NCBI RefSeq assembly: GCF_028502605.1
Contig: NC_079233.1
Span: 1 to 64,000 of the forward strand
DNA length: 64,000 nt
Origin: Trichoderma breve
Lineage: Eukaryota > Ascomycota > Sordariomycetes > Hypocreales > Hypocreaceae
Reading direction: 5' to 3'
Both the position numbers and the translations under genes were made by a program. Below, one piece after another: positions 46,696 through 58,440 of the stretch. The notes under the pieces are model-generated. The model saw nothing but the letters and a program-made list of their open reading frames with translations. It made no database searches and was not told the DNA's origin. Each line of letters opens with the position of its first letter. Within the stretch, counting starts at the first letter, position 1.

Positions 46696-48404
46696 ATGGA
46701 GAAGGCCGAGAATGACACAGCAACTGATGGCTCTAAGCCCACGTTAGAGAGCCAAATCTCAGAAGGGGTTGTGGCGCCCCCTAGCGGGTTCATCGCTCGC
46801 GTCAACCAGCGAATTCTCAGCCTTAAGCATTTCGAGGCTCGCGGAATCGAGCGAGTGCCAGTCACGGAGCGATTAGAGAAAGTTGGTGCCTCCAGCTACA
46901 TGCAGATGACGATGTTATGGTTCAGTTCCAACATCACTGCCAACAACATGGCCGTTGGCATGCTTGGACCACTTGACTATTCTCTAGGCTTCACGGATGC
47001 AGCGCTATGCGCAACTTTTGGCGCCATCTTAGGAGCTATGGGAGTTGCCTATATCAGCACGTTTGGCCCAGTCAGCGGGAATCGCACCATGGTATGAAAA
47101 GAGTGTTTCCCTTTCCCTCTTCTTTATTTTAACCCTCAGGGCTTGCGTGGGCCAACCCAATAATCTCCCTATGGCTCTGATTGTTTATGCTCTTAGGTTT
47201 TGGCGAGGTATTTTATGGGCTATTGGCCCAGCAAGATTTGCACCATCCTGAACATTGTGATTATGTTGGGTTATGGCATGATTGATTGCCTTGTCGGTGG
47301 ACAAATCCTATCCGCAGTCGCTGATGGCCACCTCACCGTCATTGTCGGCATCATCATAATTGCCGTCATTTCCTGGATTATTGTGCTTTTTGGCATGTCA
47401 ATCTTCCAGACATACGAAAGGTAGGTAGACTGACTCCCTTTTCTATCGCTTGCCCGTCGAAGTTAGTGCCTTGGAGATTGACTGAATGGCGCAACTCTAG
47501 ATGGGCATGGCTTCCGCAGCTCATTGCAGCCTTTATTTTGGTTGGTTCTGCTGGCCCTAAATTTGACACCTCCATCCAGTCAACTGGGAGCACTTCGACC
47601 ATTAATGGCAACCGCCTCTCTTTCTTCTCCCTTTGCCTGTCCTCGACCGTAGCTTGGGCCCCCGCGGGAGCAGACTTTTACGTATACTATCCCGAAAACA
47701 CGAAGAAATGGAAGACGTTCGCGATGACGACCGCGGGCGTCGGTCTGGCGATGGCTTTTGCCAACCTCCTAGGTGTTGGCCTTGCTTCTGGCACTTTTAC
47801 TGACACATCATGGAGCGCTGCAAACGATGTGTCGTCTGGAGCCCTTGTTGTTGCAGGCTACCAAGGGCTGGGAGGGTTTGGAAAATTTCTCGGCGTGATT
47901 GTTGCCCTCGGCCTTGTTGCGAACAATATCCCCGGGACATATTCTGCCGCTCTATGTTTCCAAGTGCTAGGTCGATACGGTGCGCGAATACCCCGCTGGA
48001 TCCTTTCATGTGTTGGTGTTGTCATCTACACTGTATGTGCTTTGGGTGGGCGCAACAACCTTTATGATATCTTTGAGAACTTTTTAGCTCTGATGGGCTA
48101 CTGGGTTACAATCTTTCTAGTAATCACTTTGGAAGAACATTTGATATTCCGCAAAACCCGCGGGTTTGACTGGACGGCTTGGTCTGATCCAAAACGGTTG
48201 CCGCTTGGCCTTGCTGCATTCACAGCGTTTATCATTGGATGGGTCGGAGCAATCCTATGCATGTACCAGATTTATTATGTTGGTCCTATTGCTAAGCTCG
48301 CCAGCCCAACTGGCGCTGATCTTGGCATTTGGGTTGGCTGTTCATGGGCCATGATAGTATTCCCCCCTTTGCGCTGGCTAGAAATTCGTAAGATTGGTCG
48401 GTAA
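46696..48404 (+). CDS. Purine-cytosine permease (NCS1 family)
   Basis: 507 aa from exons 46696-47091, 47197-47420 and 47501-48404. The N-terminal cytoplasmic region reads GIERVPVTER, typical of fungal Fcy21/Fcy22-like carriers. It is followed by SSNITANNMAVGMLG in helix 1 and FGPVSGNRTM, then about 12 helices including VAWAPAGADFYVYYP and GLVANNIPGTYSA. It imports cytosine/purines or related cations such as vitamin-like bases with protons at the plasma membrane. All junctions keep frame and the length is normal. It is probably a nutrient carrier rather than part of a metabolite pathway. Confidence 0.93.
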
Positions 48405-48676
48405 TGAATGCTACCCGCCGCATTTACTGATAAACGAATTTTGCCTTTCATGTTTTACGTTTGTAGCTAATTTGATAGATTGTAAAACACAAATCATTAA
48501 GTCACAGCATCCTCTACAAACCATCTAATTCGCAGGTAGTCAAGACAATCACACGACGAGACTATGATGAATTATGGTCTAATAAACTCAGTGGATCATG
48601 TATATGAACATAGCCACTGCATTCATTGTCTCTCCTAAGATACCAATGCATATATAACGTTTACCATCATTGACAT

Positions 48677-50023
48677 TTAATTCTTGAAAGCTTTCGTTCC
48701 GGCAGTCTCTTTATCACCGAACCAATCCCAGATATCTTGGAGTAAAAGATCAGGCACCTCGTAGGCGGCAAAGTGACCGCCATGGGTGTGCACATTCCGC
48801 CTTATAACGTTTCCTCCACGCTTGGCCCATTCCAATGGCATTCGATAAGTGATATCATAAGGAAATTGACTGATCGCCGCTGGCACTTCCACAAGTGGGA
48901 GAGTGCCAAAGTCAGCCGCTTCCAAAGCCCCGTCATTGGCAACCTCTTTGTAGAAACGCATACCGCCATAAGGTCCTTGTATATAATACATCATTGACCA
49001 GGTGACAATCTCTTCGGGGGTCCAAGATTTGACTGTTGGGTCAATGACCTCATTCATCAACGCAAAGATCCACATCGCATAGCCCAGCGGAGAGTCTGAC
49101 ATAGCAAAGGCTGCTGTAAGAGGCTGCGTTTCTTGCATGACACGATATCCAGATGCCTGATTGATATATGTTTCCAAAATGTTAATGTAGGCGACCTCAT
49201 CCGGAGTTGATAACCCCTCCGCAAGCCTGCGGATGTCATTTTCTCCTGGCTGGATGATCCAAAAATTGCTAAGCACGGAGACGACATTCTTTGGGAAAAG
49301 ATGGGCCTGGAAACGAAGAATAACACCTCCAAAATCTCCGCCCTGGATGACATATTTCTGGTAACCCAGTTGATTCATTAATGCGTTAAAAGCATGAGAA
49401 GTTTCGACCGGACCAAACCCCGGGCGCTGAGGTGCCGGAGAAAATCCAAATCCAGGTATTGACGGAGCGACTACATGAAACGCCGGCACAGATCTGTTAG
49501 GAGGGTTCGTTAGGTCATCGATGATATTGCTGACTTCCAGAAACGAGCCTGGCCACCCATGGATGAAGAGCAAAGGAATGGCGTCGTCGCGCGGTGAACG
49601 GTGGTGAACGAAGTGTAAGGGAACTGGATTCGAGCTGTTTCCGATAATTGGCGCAACAACGGTCGTGAATTGTTTTAACCTTTTCAATTTCCGTTAGTAC
49701 AGTAATTAAGACAGTCCAACAGCTATTTTAGCTCACTTTCTATTAATAGACGCCTCGGTGGTATTCCAGTCGTATTCATTGACCCAGTAGTCTCGAACGT
49801 TGGTGTAATTTTCAGGGCTTGGGCCTTCGCCAATCGCTCCCATGAAGACCGGAGCCCTAGCATGTGCCACTCGAAGTCTTGTGTCCTCAATGAAATTTCG
49901 GTCAACACGAATCTCAAACGGCTTGGGCGACTTGTTGAACGTCGCGTTCACGTTTGGGACCGAAAACGCGTCCACTGCGGTGCAGAGGACACTGAGGAGG
50001 GTAATGGTGCTCAACGCAATCAT
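48677..50023 (-). CDS. Epoxide hydrolase with EHN domain and signal peptide
   Basis: 429 aa from exons 50023-49737 and 49679-48677 (57-nt intron, GTGAGC..AAG). Residues 1-19 look like a signal peptide or membrane anchor. The N-terminal EHN domain (PFEIRVD, then NYTNVRDYW.NEYDW) is followed by the alpha/beta-hydrolase core. The oxyanion loop HGWPGS is near residue 136. The nucleophile Asp is in GGDFGG near 211, and the catalytic His is in GGHFAAYE near the end. It opens epoxides to diols. In metabolite clusters such enzymes also open epoxides of polyenes or terpenes. It is complete and in the family's usual length range. Neighbour of regulator 4. Confidence 0.93.
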
Positions 50024-50547
50024 TGTGACACTACTAAAGTATTGCTGTAGAGAAAACAACGGCTCTATTACAGGCGAGTATTCATATAATATATGGAAGT
50101 AGAGATGGCTGGCCCAACCATTTAAATCCTGGCAATATGAGTCAAGCCCACATAAAGGCGGTCTTGGGATAATACCCACGGCTCTCAGTGTCCACCTCTT
50201 CCATTGAATTACTAATAGATAATCTAAATGATCATACATAATTCCTAAAGACACAGGGTGTAGCAATACGGTTAATGCGAACTATATGTCTAAGTGTTGC
50301 TCATTTTTACTCGTGAGGCTAGAGGAAGGCGAAGGAGCCCGACTGATCTCAGGACTCGGGGAATCTAGTCCTCGTGCTATATCCGCCGCAGATCGGATAT
50401 AAAAAAACATCCTGTTTTAGCGCAGTTCCTACGATAAAATATCTGATTTGAAAACTGTTCTGTAATATTCTCTGTGTAATTTTACTCATCTGGAACAATC
50501 CCCCCTTTTGTTTATAGGTATTTATAATTACTAATGACCTCTTTCCG
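50024..50547. other. Short intergenic region
   Basis: About 524 bp: epoxide hydrolase promoter and the 3' flank of regulator 4. No gene seen. Confidence 0.5.
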
Positions 50548-52839
50548 CTATAGTTCCAGCGATTCTTCGACATTTGCAAAATCGAAGTCCCAAAATTCGT
50601 TGTCAGTGGCGAGTCCCTCATCCCATGGACGCCATTCCATAGGATAGAATGCCATAGCGGATTCAAATTTATTCGATTCATCAATCTCTGACCTATTGTC
50701 GAATGCGGCCTGGTTGGACTCTGGGTAATCGAGCGGAATATGAGTATTAGCCGACTGAGTCACTGAGGCCTCGGAAGCCCCACTGACGTTCTCCTCCGTA
50801 TTGATGAAGCTGGCTGTATATGGCTTATTTTGGGGACGCACGCGTAACGTCCCCTCTGCTGGATTCCTCCCTCGATGGGCTTCAGCGGCGATGATAAGCT
50901 TGTTTAACTTGTTCCAGGATGGACTAACTTTTACTTTGTCTTGGGCTTCTTCTAAAATTAGGTGTGTTAGTGCCCATCCTCTCTCAGAAATCGCCGACCA
51001 GGGAGACTGGCAGAGCTGGATGAAGACCAGGCTCATTGAAGTCCAAGGAAAGTCTCCTTGTAGTTGCCATCTCCATCTCTTCCAAGAAGGTTCTGTTCGT
51101 AGACGATGAGCTTGTTTGAGGATATCTATTGATAAGTCTAAATGATGTTGCATCATTTCCTGAGATGGTATTTGAGAGAGCTCTTTCAAATTGTGAAAAT
51201 GCTGTAGATATATCGCATGCTCGACTTTAGAAAGCACAAGTGATGTCATAGTCTTGACTAGAGATGTTAGAGCATGGTATGAAGATACACTTGGCATGTA
51301 CAAAGCCTCTAGCCTTGATCTTGTCCGATTGAAAGCATCTAGTTTCTGCTCCAAAGGATTTGGCCGGTTTGCGTTCAAGAAACGACACAATAGCCATATT
51401 TCACATCGTATAATGCAAACCATAGACTGATTTTGTGCGTTGGAAGGATCTAAGAATGCTCCTTTACCATCTTCCAACATATGGCTTGGACTTTTAGTGT
51501 CGAACATTGTATCTGATGCTGACAATCCTGCTGTACGTTTTGATCGAGATTTTGAGTCAAGGAAGATAATCTGCCACCACAGTCGGCGACGTATCTCAAT
51601 CTCAACTTTGGTCAGAGTAGGTATTTTGAAGTTTTCCGCATCTCTGTGCAGCTGTAAAGATGTCGCAATCCTTAGTAAGAGGCCCATGAATGGCGATAAC
51701 AGTTCCTGGCCTCCGATGTATGGTAGAAGCGAGAGATATATTACGAATGCTTGGATCGTTTCAATTTTTCTCGTAGTCAACAGCTCGGCATTGGCGAGCG
51801 CCCGCTCTGTTCCAAGGCGAAATCGAGCAATTAGCTCAATTCGCGGTGTGTCGAAACAAGCCAGATCTTCTTCTTCGTGCAATGATGTGATTGCTGCCAA
51901 GGATACCGCAAATAATAAGGCCTGCAAGCTCGGCTCAAGGAAGTCAAATTTGCCCCTCAAATTAGTTACCACCTCTTCCACAGCTGCAATATCAATGACG
52001 TTAATGAATGGAACAATGTTCTCTAGATATGTCCGCCAGATGAAAAGCATCTGTGATGGTAGGGGGTATAAAGCATCGAGGCTTTGAGGGACATCTCTTG
52101 TATACTGGTTTCCTAAATAAAATTCCGAGTAGATGCTATTTGACTGTCTTTGGCTGTTCGATGAAGTGGCCTCAAGGTTTGAGCCTGATTTATCGGAAGT
52201 CACATCTTGAATAGCTTGAAATATGTGCTCGACCTAATCAATCACCATTAGCCTCTTATTTGTGGTTAATTGCTAGAAGTTCAGCCACACCTCATTGCAG
52301 AAAATGGACCAGAAACCCTTTCCGATTTGCAAACCGGCTTCTTTTCCAACAACCAATCTCCCAAAATCTTCATTTATCTCTCCTTGAAACGAAGATTTCA
52401 TGGCAGATATCAATTCGCCAACTGCCATGGGTGATTCCAAATCTCGTGGTCCTCGCTTCCCAACCGCAGCGTTGACTGTTTCTCCAGAATGGATGACACC
52501 TGTGGCACTGGTCATTGGCCCCGTGAATAGGGACTGGATCTTGTCCGGGCCGTCTTCCACTTGTGCTGCAAGTTCTGTAACGAGTGATTCAAGACGCCTC
52601 AATCGATCTAATAGTTCGGCTTGCTTCTCAGTTGGCGACTTCCACGCCGCGGGATCTCGTCGGCGTGGAAGACGGCCAGTAACAGGAAAGTGGCATTCGA
52701 TTTGGTTCTTGACACAATTAGAGCAAGGGTCTTTTCTGTCGCATTTCACCTTGCGACGCCGACATGTAACGCAGCTCCATATTCTTAAACTATCTTCGGC
52801 GATGGCGATCTCGCCAGCTGTGGAATGATTGGTAGACAT
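50548..52839 (-). CDS. Zn2Cys6 transcription factor (regulator 4)
   Basis: 744 aa from exons 52839-52291 and 52233-50548 (57-nt intron, GTGTGG..TAG). The cluster C23-x2-C26-x6-C33-x5-C39-x2-C42-x6-C49 is the canonical fungal form with CRRRKVKCD. A basic linker and a leucine-heptad coiled coil (ELLDRLRRLESLVTEL) follow. The fungal-specific factor domain begins near LFIWRTYLENIVPFI and includes RRRLWWQIIFLD. The C-terminal tail is acidic with aromatic residues (NEFWDFDFA), a likely activation region. The start is the first ATG; an upstream TTG was ignored. It is divergent from the AIF-like gene and is the natural candidate to control the 48.6-61 kb group. Confidence 0.92.
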
Positions 52840-53337
52840 GACGGCGGCAGAAGAGGAATCTACCAATATCGCTTGGGCAGGCTGTCAGCACAACGGATTA
52901 CCGCAGCGCATCGGCCGATAAAGGCTCCAGGAGAAGAACTCTCGGGGATGAATTGGGCGAGGCCGACTTCTTGGAGAGCAGAAGTGCGACTGGATCGAGC
53001 ACAGTCGAAGATATTGTGAGATGAGATGTCACAAGCAACTAGATCTCGGACACGGAGCTCGGTCCAAATCCTCTGTCGCCGCCCAGCCCCACTCCATCGA
53101 CATTTGAACCTGAATAACAGGTCCTCCGTCAACTAACTCAACGCCGCTAATAAAATGTTTATGCTAGCCCCCATTATCGACTCTCGCTTTCGGATTGGCA
53201 ACGATGCGAGGTCTTACGACCGATGCCGAGGCCGGTGTGGCAACCAGCTGTATTAATAACTCCTTGTACGTTACCTTGGACGTCAATGATGACTTTACTC
53301 TCCTAGGGACTTGTGCTCTCCTGACAGTATCGCAGCT
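52840..53337. promoter_or_regulatory. Shared divergent promoter (regulator 4 / AIF-like flavoprotein)
   Basis: A 498-bp gap with several CGG/CCG triplets, the half-site type recognised by Zn2Cys6 proteins. Autoregulation and co-regulation are plausible but unproven. Confidence 0.5.
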
Positions 53338-54495
53338 ATGACTGACCAAAAAACTGTTGTTGTTCTTGGTGCGGGATGGGCCGGTTTGCCGCTCGCCCAC
53401 AAGTTACTTAAATATACTTCTCCCAAGACGGCAATCAAAGTCATCCTGGTATCGCCAAACAGCCATTTCTTCTGGAACGTGGCGGCTACCAGAGGCCTTA
53501 TTCCCGAAATGATTCCAGATGAATCGATATTTATCCCCATTGCTACTGGATTTGAGCATTATACAGTCGACCTATTCGAATTTATACTTGGCAGAGCCAC
53601 TGACATCCAATCATCATCGAATTCAGTTACTATCCTTACCAACACTGGTGGGAGTAGGACTTTGCAATACCATCAATTGGTGGTAGCAACAGGCTCGAGA
53701 TTGGCTAGCGGACTGCCACTAAAACCTATCGGTACGCATGAGGAGACCCTCACCGCGTGGCATGAGCTGCAAACAAATGTCAGTCGCGCCAGAGACATTG
53801 TCGTTGCTGGTGCAGGTCCAACTGGTGTCGAGATTGCGGGAGAGTTAGCCGCAAAGTTTGGAAAGCTTAAAAAAATTACGCTCATTATGCGTGGTGATGT
53901 CCCACTGGAGAGCTCCAGCAACGTACTCTCTTCTGTTCGAACAACTCTAGATAAAGACTTACAAAAGCTCGGTGTCGAACTCATCCGCAAAACTTGTGTG
54001 AAAGCCGTTGAGGCCGGTGATGATGGCAAGACACAAGTTTTGATTCTAGACAATGGGTCAAGGGTGATTACCGAGTTATATCTTCCATGTCATGGAATTC
54101 GACTAAACAACGGCTTCATTTCCACCAGTTTCCTTGATCCCCAGGGCAATGTGAATATTGATGACAATATGCGCGTGGTGGGCACAGAGAACATTTGGGC
54201 TATTGGTGATGTGAGCAACGCTGGTCCAAAGCAGCTCACTGTAACGGATAACCAGATTGTCTACTTGGCGGGCGCATTAGATGCTGCTTTAACAGGGAAG
54301 GATTCCATCGCATCTTACCAGCCTGTAAAAAAAACGATGATCTTTCTATCGCTGGGAAGAAAGTACGCTACTGGGCAGATTGGTAGCTGGAAACTATGGG
54401 GCGCATTGGTGTCATACGTCAAAGGCAGGAACTTGTTTGTTGATACTGCAGACGGCTACGTTAGCGGGAAGCATCTTAGACATTCGTCGATGTAG
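53338..54495 (+). CDS. AIF/FSP1-like FAD-dependent NAD(P)H oxidoreductase
   Basis: Intronless, 385 aa, ATG at 53338. A two-dinucleotide-fold flavoprotein: FAD site GAGWAGLPLA near residue 11, ATG motif VVATGS, NAD(P)H site GAGPTGVEIAGELA near residue 160, and a C-terminal FAD contact WAIGDVSN near 290. There is no CxxC redox pair, so it is not a thioredoxin-reductase-like enzyme. The layout matches fungal AMID/AIF-like oxidoreductases, which pass electrons from NAD(P)H to quinones or other acceptors. Within this gene group it could reduce a quinone-type pathway intermediate (inference). Divergent from regulator 4. Confidence 0.88.
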   Translation: MTDQKTVVVLGAGWAGLPLAHKLLKYTSPKTAIKVILVSPNSHFFWNVAATRGLIPEMIPDESIFIPIATGFEHYTVDLFEFILGRATDIQSSSNSVTILTNTGGSRTLQYHQLVVATGSRLASGLPLKPIGTHEETLTAWHELQTNVSRARDIVVAGAGPTGVEIAGELAAKFGKLKKITLIMRGDVPLESSSNVLSSVRTTLDKDLQKLGVELIRKTCVKAVEAGDDGKTQVLILDNGSRVITELYLPCHGIRLNNGFISTSFLDPQGNVNIDDNMRVVGTENIWAIGDVSNAGPKQLTVTDNQIVYLAGALDAALTGKDSIASYQPVKKTMIFLSLGRKYATGQIGSWKLWGALVSYVKGRNLFVDTADGYVSGKHLRHSSM

Positions 54496-55372
54496 CATAT
54501 ACTAGGAAAAGTCATGGTGCTACCTATTATCTACAGGAAATCGTTTCCGCGACTCTGACGACTACTCGAAGCAAGTCAAAGTATTATTTATACCGCTTAA
54601 TATCCAATTATGACAAGTGTGTTTAACAGTCACGGCCACAGACCAAGCTCCCACAATGAGAGCTTGCCGAGGATGAACTGTGAACAGCCTTTATCCACTG
54701 ATAAGGGTGGTCGATTGATCTCCAATGCCTGTACTTCATCGGCAAAAATAGAAAGCGGAGGCAATAGTCGTGATCCTCGACCAGTTCTAGGGTGATTCAT
54801 TCTTCACTGACCCAATCCGTCCTTCCGATTTACAGTCACTAGCGGGACATATGGTGCAATTTGAAATGGAGGCTCAGCAGTATAGATATAAATAACTTGT
54901 TGAATGATCATCAAGTCAGGAGGCTATAAAATATGAACACACTGGAATACACTGCGGTGAATCTTTGGATGTACAAAGGAAAGATTCTTTTGTAAATACT
55001 CTCCTTTCATTGAAGAATAATGCAACCTCATTCAAACAGCAACCAAGTCTTGATTGCTGATTCAACACTAAACGAGAAGGTCATCTCTATCAATACCTGC
55101 TAATAAGGACGATTGTGGGTAGTGATCTACATGCTACGAATTAAAATCTTGACGGTATCGTGACGAATATTGTATCAAACGCCATACATAATAATAGGAC
55201 AGACAATCAGGCAACAATCACTGCACCATTATGCTCTTATGCTAAGCCCTGTAAGTTCGTTCAAGGCTCCAATAGACATTCCGAAAGGAGAGTTTCGTTA
55301 TACTACAGGGCAAATAGCTCAAGAGGCCTCGTTTATACTACAATATCATTTCCCTATACCTGCATGTAACAC
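54496..55372. other. Gap between convergent genes, 0.9 kb
   Basis: No gene recognised. The open frames at 55160-55577 are shadows of, or run into, the acyltransferase gene. Confidence 0.5.
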
Positions 55373-56782
55373 TCAGCAATCTATTATTTCTGCAAACATG
55401 CTCATAGCCTTTAACCTCCTAAATCGATCCATGTGCAAACCTTCCAATGAAACAACCAGCTCAATGTCACCGCATTGGCCGTCCTTTGATTCAAATCCCA
55501 TTCGTGGTGGCAGTATTACGCACATCGGTGCTAAAGCTATCTGGGCAACTCGAAGAGCTTCGCACTTCCCAATATGAGGACCCCAATCGGCATCATAAAT
55601 CCGCTGATTTGCCCAGCTAGAAATGTAGAACTCGTTCAGCTTCTTTGGTCGCCATTGTAGCTTTGTTGGATCTTCTTGACCGTCGACATAGTCTAAAATT
55701 TCCCTCATTTTCTCATTGGTTATTCCATCTACTCCGTGGCGTATAGCAGCAGCTACGCGGGCTAGAGACTCAAACGATGCCACCTCTGCGGCAGCACATA
55801 GCGTTTTTCTTGCCATATCAATGTAGGCAACTCCAATTGCGCAGCCAATGAAGTCATCTGGAAGGCGTGGCTGAATTCTTGACCGAATATTGACTGATAC
55901 GCCGGTCGAGCAATAATCCATTAAATTCCAACGTTGGAATGAGGTGCTCATTGCCATTGTGGCACAGCTCCATATCAGAGCGCTTACTACATCGTTTGTA
56001 GATAGAAACCGCACACCAAGTCTGGGAGCAAACTGGTTCAGGGTTTGTTTGAGACCTTGCAGCTTATCATATGGTAAACGATATAAAGTTATGGGCCAGT
56101 TGGGCGACAGAGGTTTGGGTAGGATTGAGTTAAATGCTCGCTTGATGAGTGATATGATTTGAGATAAAAAAGACTGTTTGTTAACGATCCTGAGAATGTC
56201 CGCCGGCGGAGAGCTCTCCTGTTTCAATTCTTCCCCTTGAAGTACCGTTCGGTTTAGACGAGCTTGACTGATTTCGGGTGGTTGTGCTGAAGTATTACGG
56301 GCGCAACAAGTGGCCCACAGGTTGAGCAACTCAGATAAGGCGACTCCATCAAAAACGCAATGGTGAACTAAAACTACAAGCACGAATCCTCCACGAGCAC
56401 GAGTGACTTCGGCTCGCATAACCGGCCATGGGGCCGTCCAGGGTACATTGGGAATATGAGGATAGAAGAGAGACGACTGAGGGTATACGGGGAATGAGGT
56501 CCTTTTCAGGCTTTCGTAATCAGGCATCGTTTCTGATGGATCGTCAACATTTACCAAAATGTTGTCAATGCTATCGCGTCCGCGTTCGAGTCGAAGTTTC
56601 CCCGGTCGGGCATCATCCTGGACAACAAAGGACGTTAAATGCGGAACGCTGGCCGCAACTTTGCTCAATCCTTGCTGTAGAAGTGGGAACAAATTTGTGT
56701 CCGTAGAAGGAAAGCAGAGAATCTCGCCAAAGTACATACGAGGAAGAATCTGGTCGAGAGGGGACAAGTACTCCCAATCCAT
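55373..56782 (-). CDS. BAHD-type acyltransferase (trichothecene O-acetyltransferase-like)
   Basis: Intronless, 469 aa, ATG at 56782. The N-terminus (LSPLDQILPRMYFGEILCFP) is typical of fungal members. The catalytic HHxxxD is present as HHCVFD at residues 140-145, and a DWGPHIGK segment near 415 replaces the DFGWG structural motif. It transfers an acyl group from CoA to a hydroxyl of a small molecule in the cytosol. Fungal homologues include acetyltransferases of mycotoxin pathways. The DFGWG variant is commonly tolerated in fungi. Placed between the flavoprotein and the TLC-like pair, it may acylate a product after epoxide opening (inference). Confidence 0.9.
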   Translation of the reverse strand: MDWEYLSPLDQILPRMYFGEILCFPSTDTNLFPLLQQGLSKVAASVPHLTSFVVQDDARPGKLRLERGRDSIDNILVNVDDPSETMPDYESLKRTSFPVYPQSSLFYPHIPNVPWTAPWPVMRAEVTRARGGFVLVVLVHHCVFDGVALSELLNLWATCCARNTSAQPPEISQARLNRTVLQGEELKQESSPPADILRIVNKQSFLSQIISLIKRAFNSILPKPLSPNWPITLYRLPYDKLQGLKQTLNQFAPRLGVRFLSTNDVVSALIWSCATMAMSTSFQRWNLMDYCSTGVSVNIRSRIQPRLPDDFIGCAIGVAYIDMARKTLCAAAEVASFESLARVAAAIRHGVDGITNEKMREILDYVDGQEDPTKLQWRPKKLNEFYISSWANQRIYDADWGPHIGKCEALRVAQIALAPMCVILPPRMGFESKDGQCGDIELVVSLEGLHMDRFRRLKAMSMFAEIIDC

Positions 56783-57380
56783 GCTGAAGAAGAACCTTCT
56801 TGGGGTGGTAAATGAAGATGAGTTCTGGGTGTAGAAATAACCCTTTTGAGACCTGCAGCTTGGATTGGGTTATATCTTTGTCGTCACAGTGCACAACATC
56901 TTACTCGACACAGGACTGCTCAGAGAAACCGTAGCAGATTTCACGTAGCAGCTAGCCCTGTTTTAAATGATTTCGTGCTTCTATATTTGGACAGAACCAT
57001 TAGCTTGCGCCACCCAGATAACCTCTCACCTCTGTAACCTGAATTGGCCGCTATTTTTTGGCCGCTGCTGCCCCACCAATCCAGCCATGAGCTGCGATAA
57101 CATCATTGCCCGATCTCTAAGCCCAATCAGGCCATTACTCTCTGCTCGCCTTGTGAGACAAGTTACGCCGTGCTGAAGGTCTCTAAAAAATGTTGAACCT
57201 AACAGAAAAGAATATCTCCCTTACCATGGAAAACATCAGAATCAGGCAAACAAGATATATTTACGCAGAATGTGCTCTATATTGTTGGTATCTTCCTCTA
57301 TCCCAAAGGTTTTCCTACCCTAAACTTTATTATTTGTTGTATCGTCTCTAAGATGCCTTCCATACGTTTCTAATGAATCC
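56783..57380. promoter_or_regulatory. Acyltransferase promoter region
   Basis: About 600 bp between two same-strand genes. No gene seen. Confidence 0.45.
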
Positions 57381-58440
57381 CTACCAGTTCGTAGTATTCT
57401 GGACCATTTCTTCCATTCGGGATGCGAATCGAATAGGCAAAAATGATTGGCGCAAGTACAACTCCTTTGCAAATTTAAAATACAGCCAGAGAAGCAGTAC
57501 AACCCATTGCCAAACAAGAACTTGCAGCATAAACACAGTCCCTCGGGGAAATGCGGAGGGTATCTTGTACTCGATAACAGCTTCATCTGAGGTAGATTCA
57601 GATTCATCTGAGAAATCTTTCGGTCTACGGTCTCCTCGACACAGTTTGGCTTCAATGCTGTAGAATCGTAGCAGCCACCGCCACTGCAAATAGCACTCAA
57701 ATGTCTCCCAGATGATGGGTAGCGGAGCAGCCAGGCCGAAGTAAACGTAGGCTGCGTCCCATGTGTGCAGAAAGTAGAGAACGTTGAGGTAGCAGCTCAG
57801 TACCGTAGTAACCGTCAAACCCGCGACGCAAATCGCGAAATATTTGTATAGTGTGCCGCGTTCCAAGTATCTCTTCCCAACTCGTAGAAGGAAGACTCCA
57901 GCACTGGCGAACACACCTCCTGTGGCCGCACCGAAGAATATGAACATCATCAAGCTCCGAGATACCAATGCATCGGCCGGCGTGAACGAAGAGAAACACA
58001 GCCTTGTCCAGACTAATAGTGCAGGACCCATGCAGTGATGGAGGATTCCGAAGAAGTCCTCTCTGTATATCATCAAGTCGAATAAATAGGCGCCGGTCAT
58101 TAACGAGCTGGATTTTCATTGTTAGCAGGTATCAAGGCTAACAAAAGACTTGTAATACAAACCAGGCAATCAGTGAGCGCTGTGTATCATCGGCCGTCCA
58201 GTTGGACGATGGCGTAAAGGCTAAGAGAACCGAGGGCAGAGAAAAGTAGATGAGGCCTATTCGGACAGGAATGCAGGCAATCTCGATGCACATCCGGTTA
58301 CGTAGAGTTTGTGGAAAACAGTCCCATTTTGGGAGCTTTCGTTCCAAGTGACTGTGTGTATATTCATATAGGAGACCGGTAGCAATGAAGGACGACGATG
58401 CAATCTGAATGTCCATGTCAGTCAACCGTGTGCCTGCCAT
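57381..58440 (-). CDS. Polytopic membrane protein, TLC-like (paralogue A)
   Basis: 334 aa from exons 58440-58163 and 58107-57381 (55-nt intron, GTTTGT..CAG). Around seven hydrophobic helices. The best-conserved block, TGAYLFDLMIYREDF..LHHCMGPALL, has the D...LHH pattern of TRAM-LAG1-CLN8 (TLC) proteins. It shares with paralogue B (59954) NWTADDT/TWTASDT, IPxRI, RLCFSSFT, DALxxR and a late QWxWLxxFY. The acidic loop near residue 265 (SDESESTSDE) is unique to A. Canonical ceramide synthases contain further Lag1 residues that I do not see, so enzymatic activity is open. Function unknown; it lies beside an acyltransferase. Confidence 0.8.
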
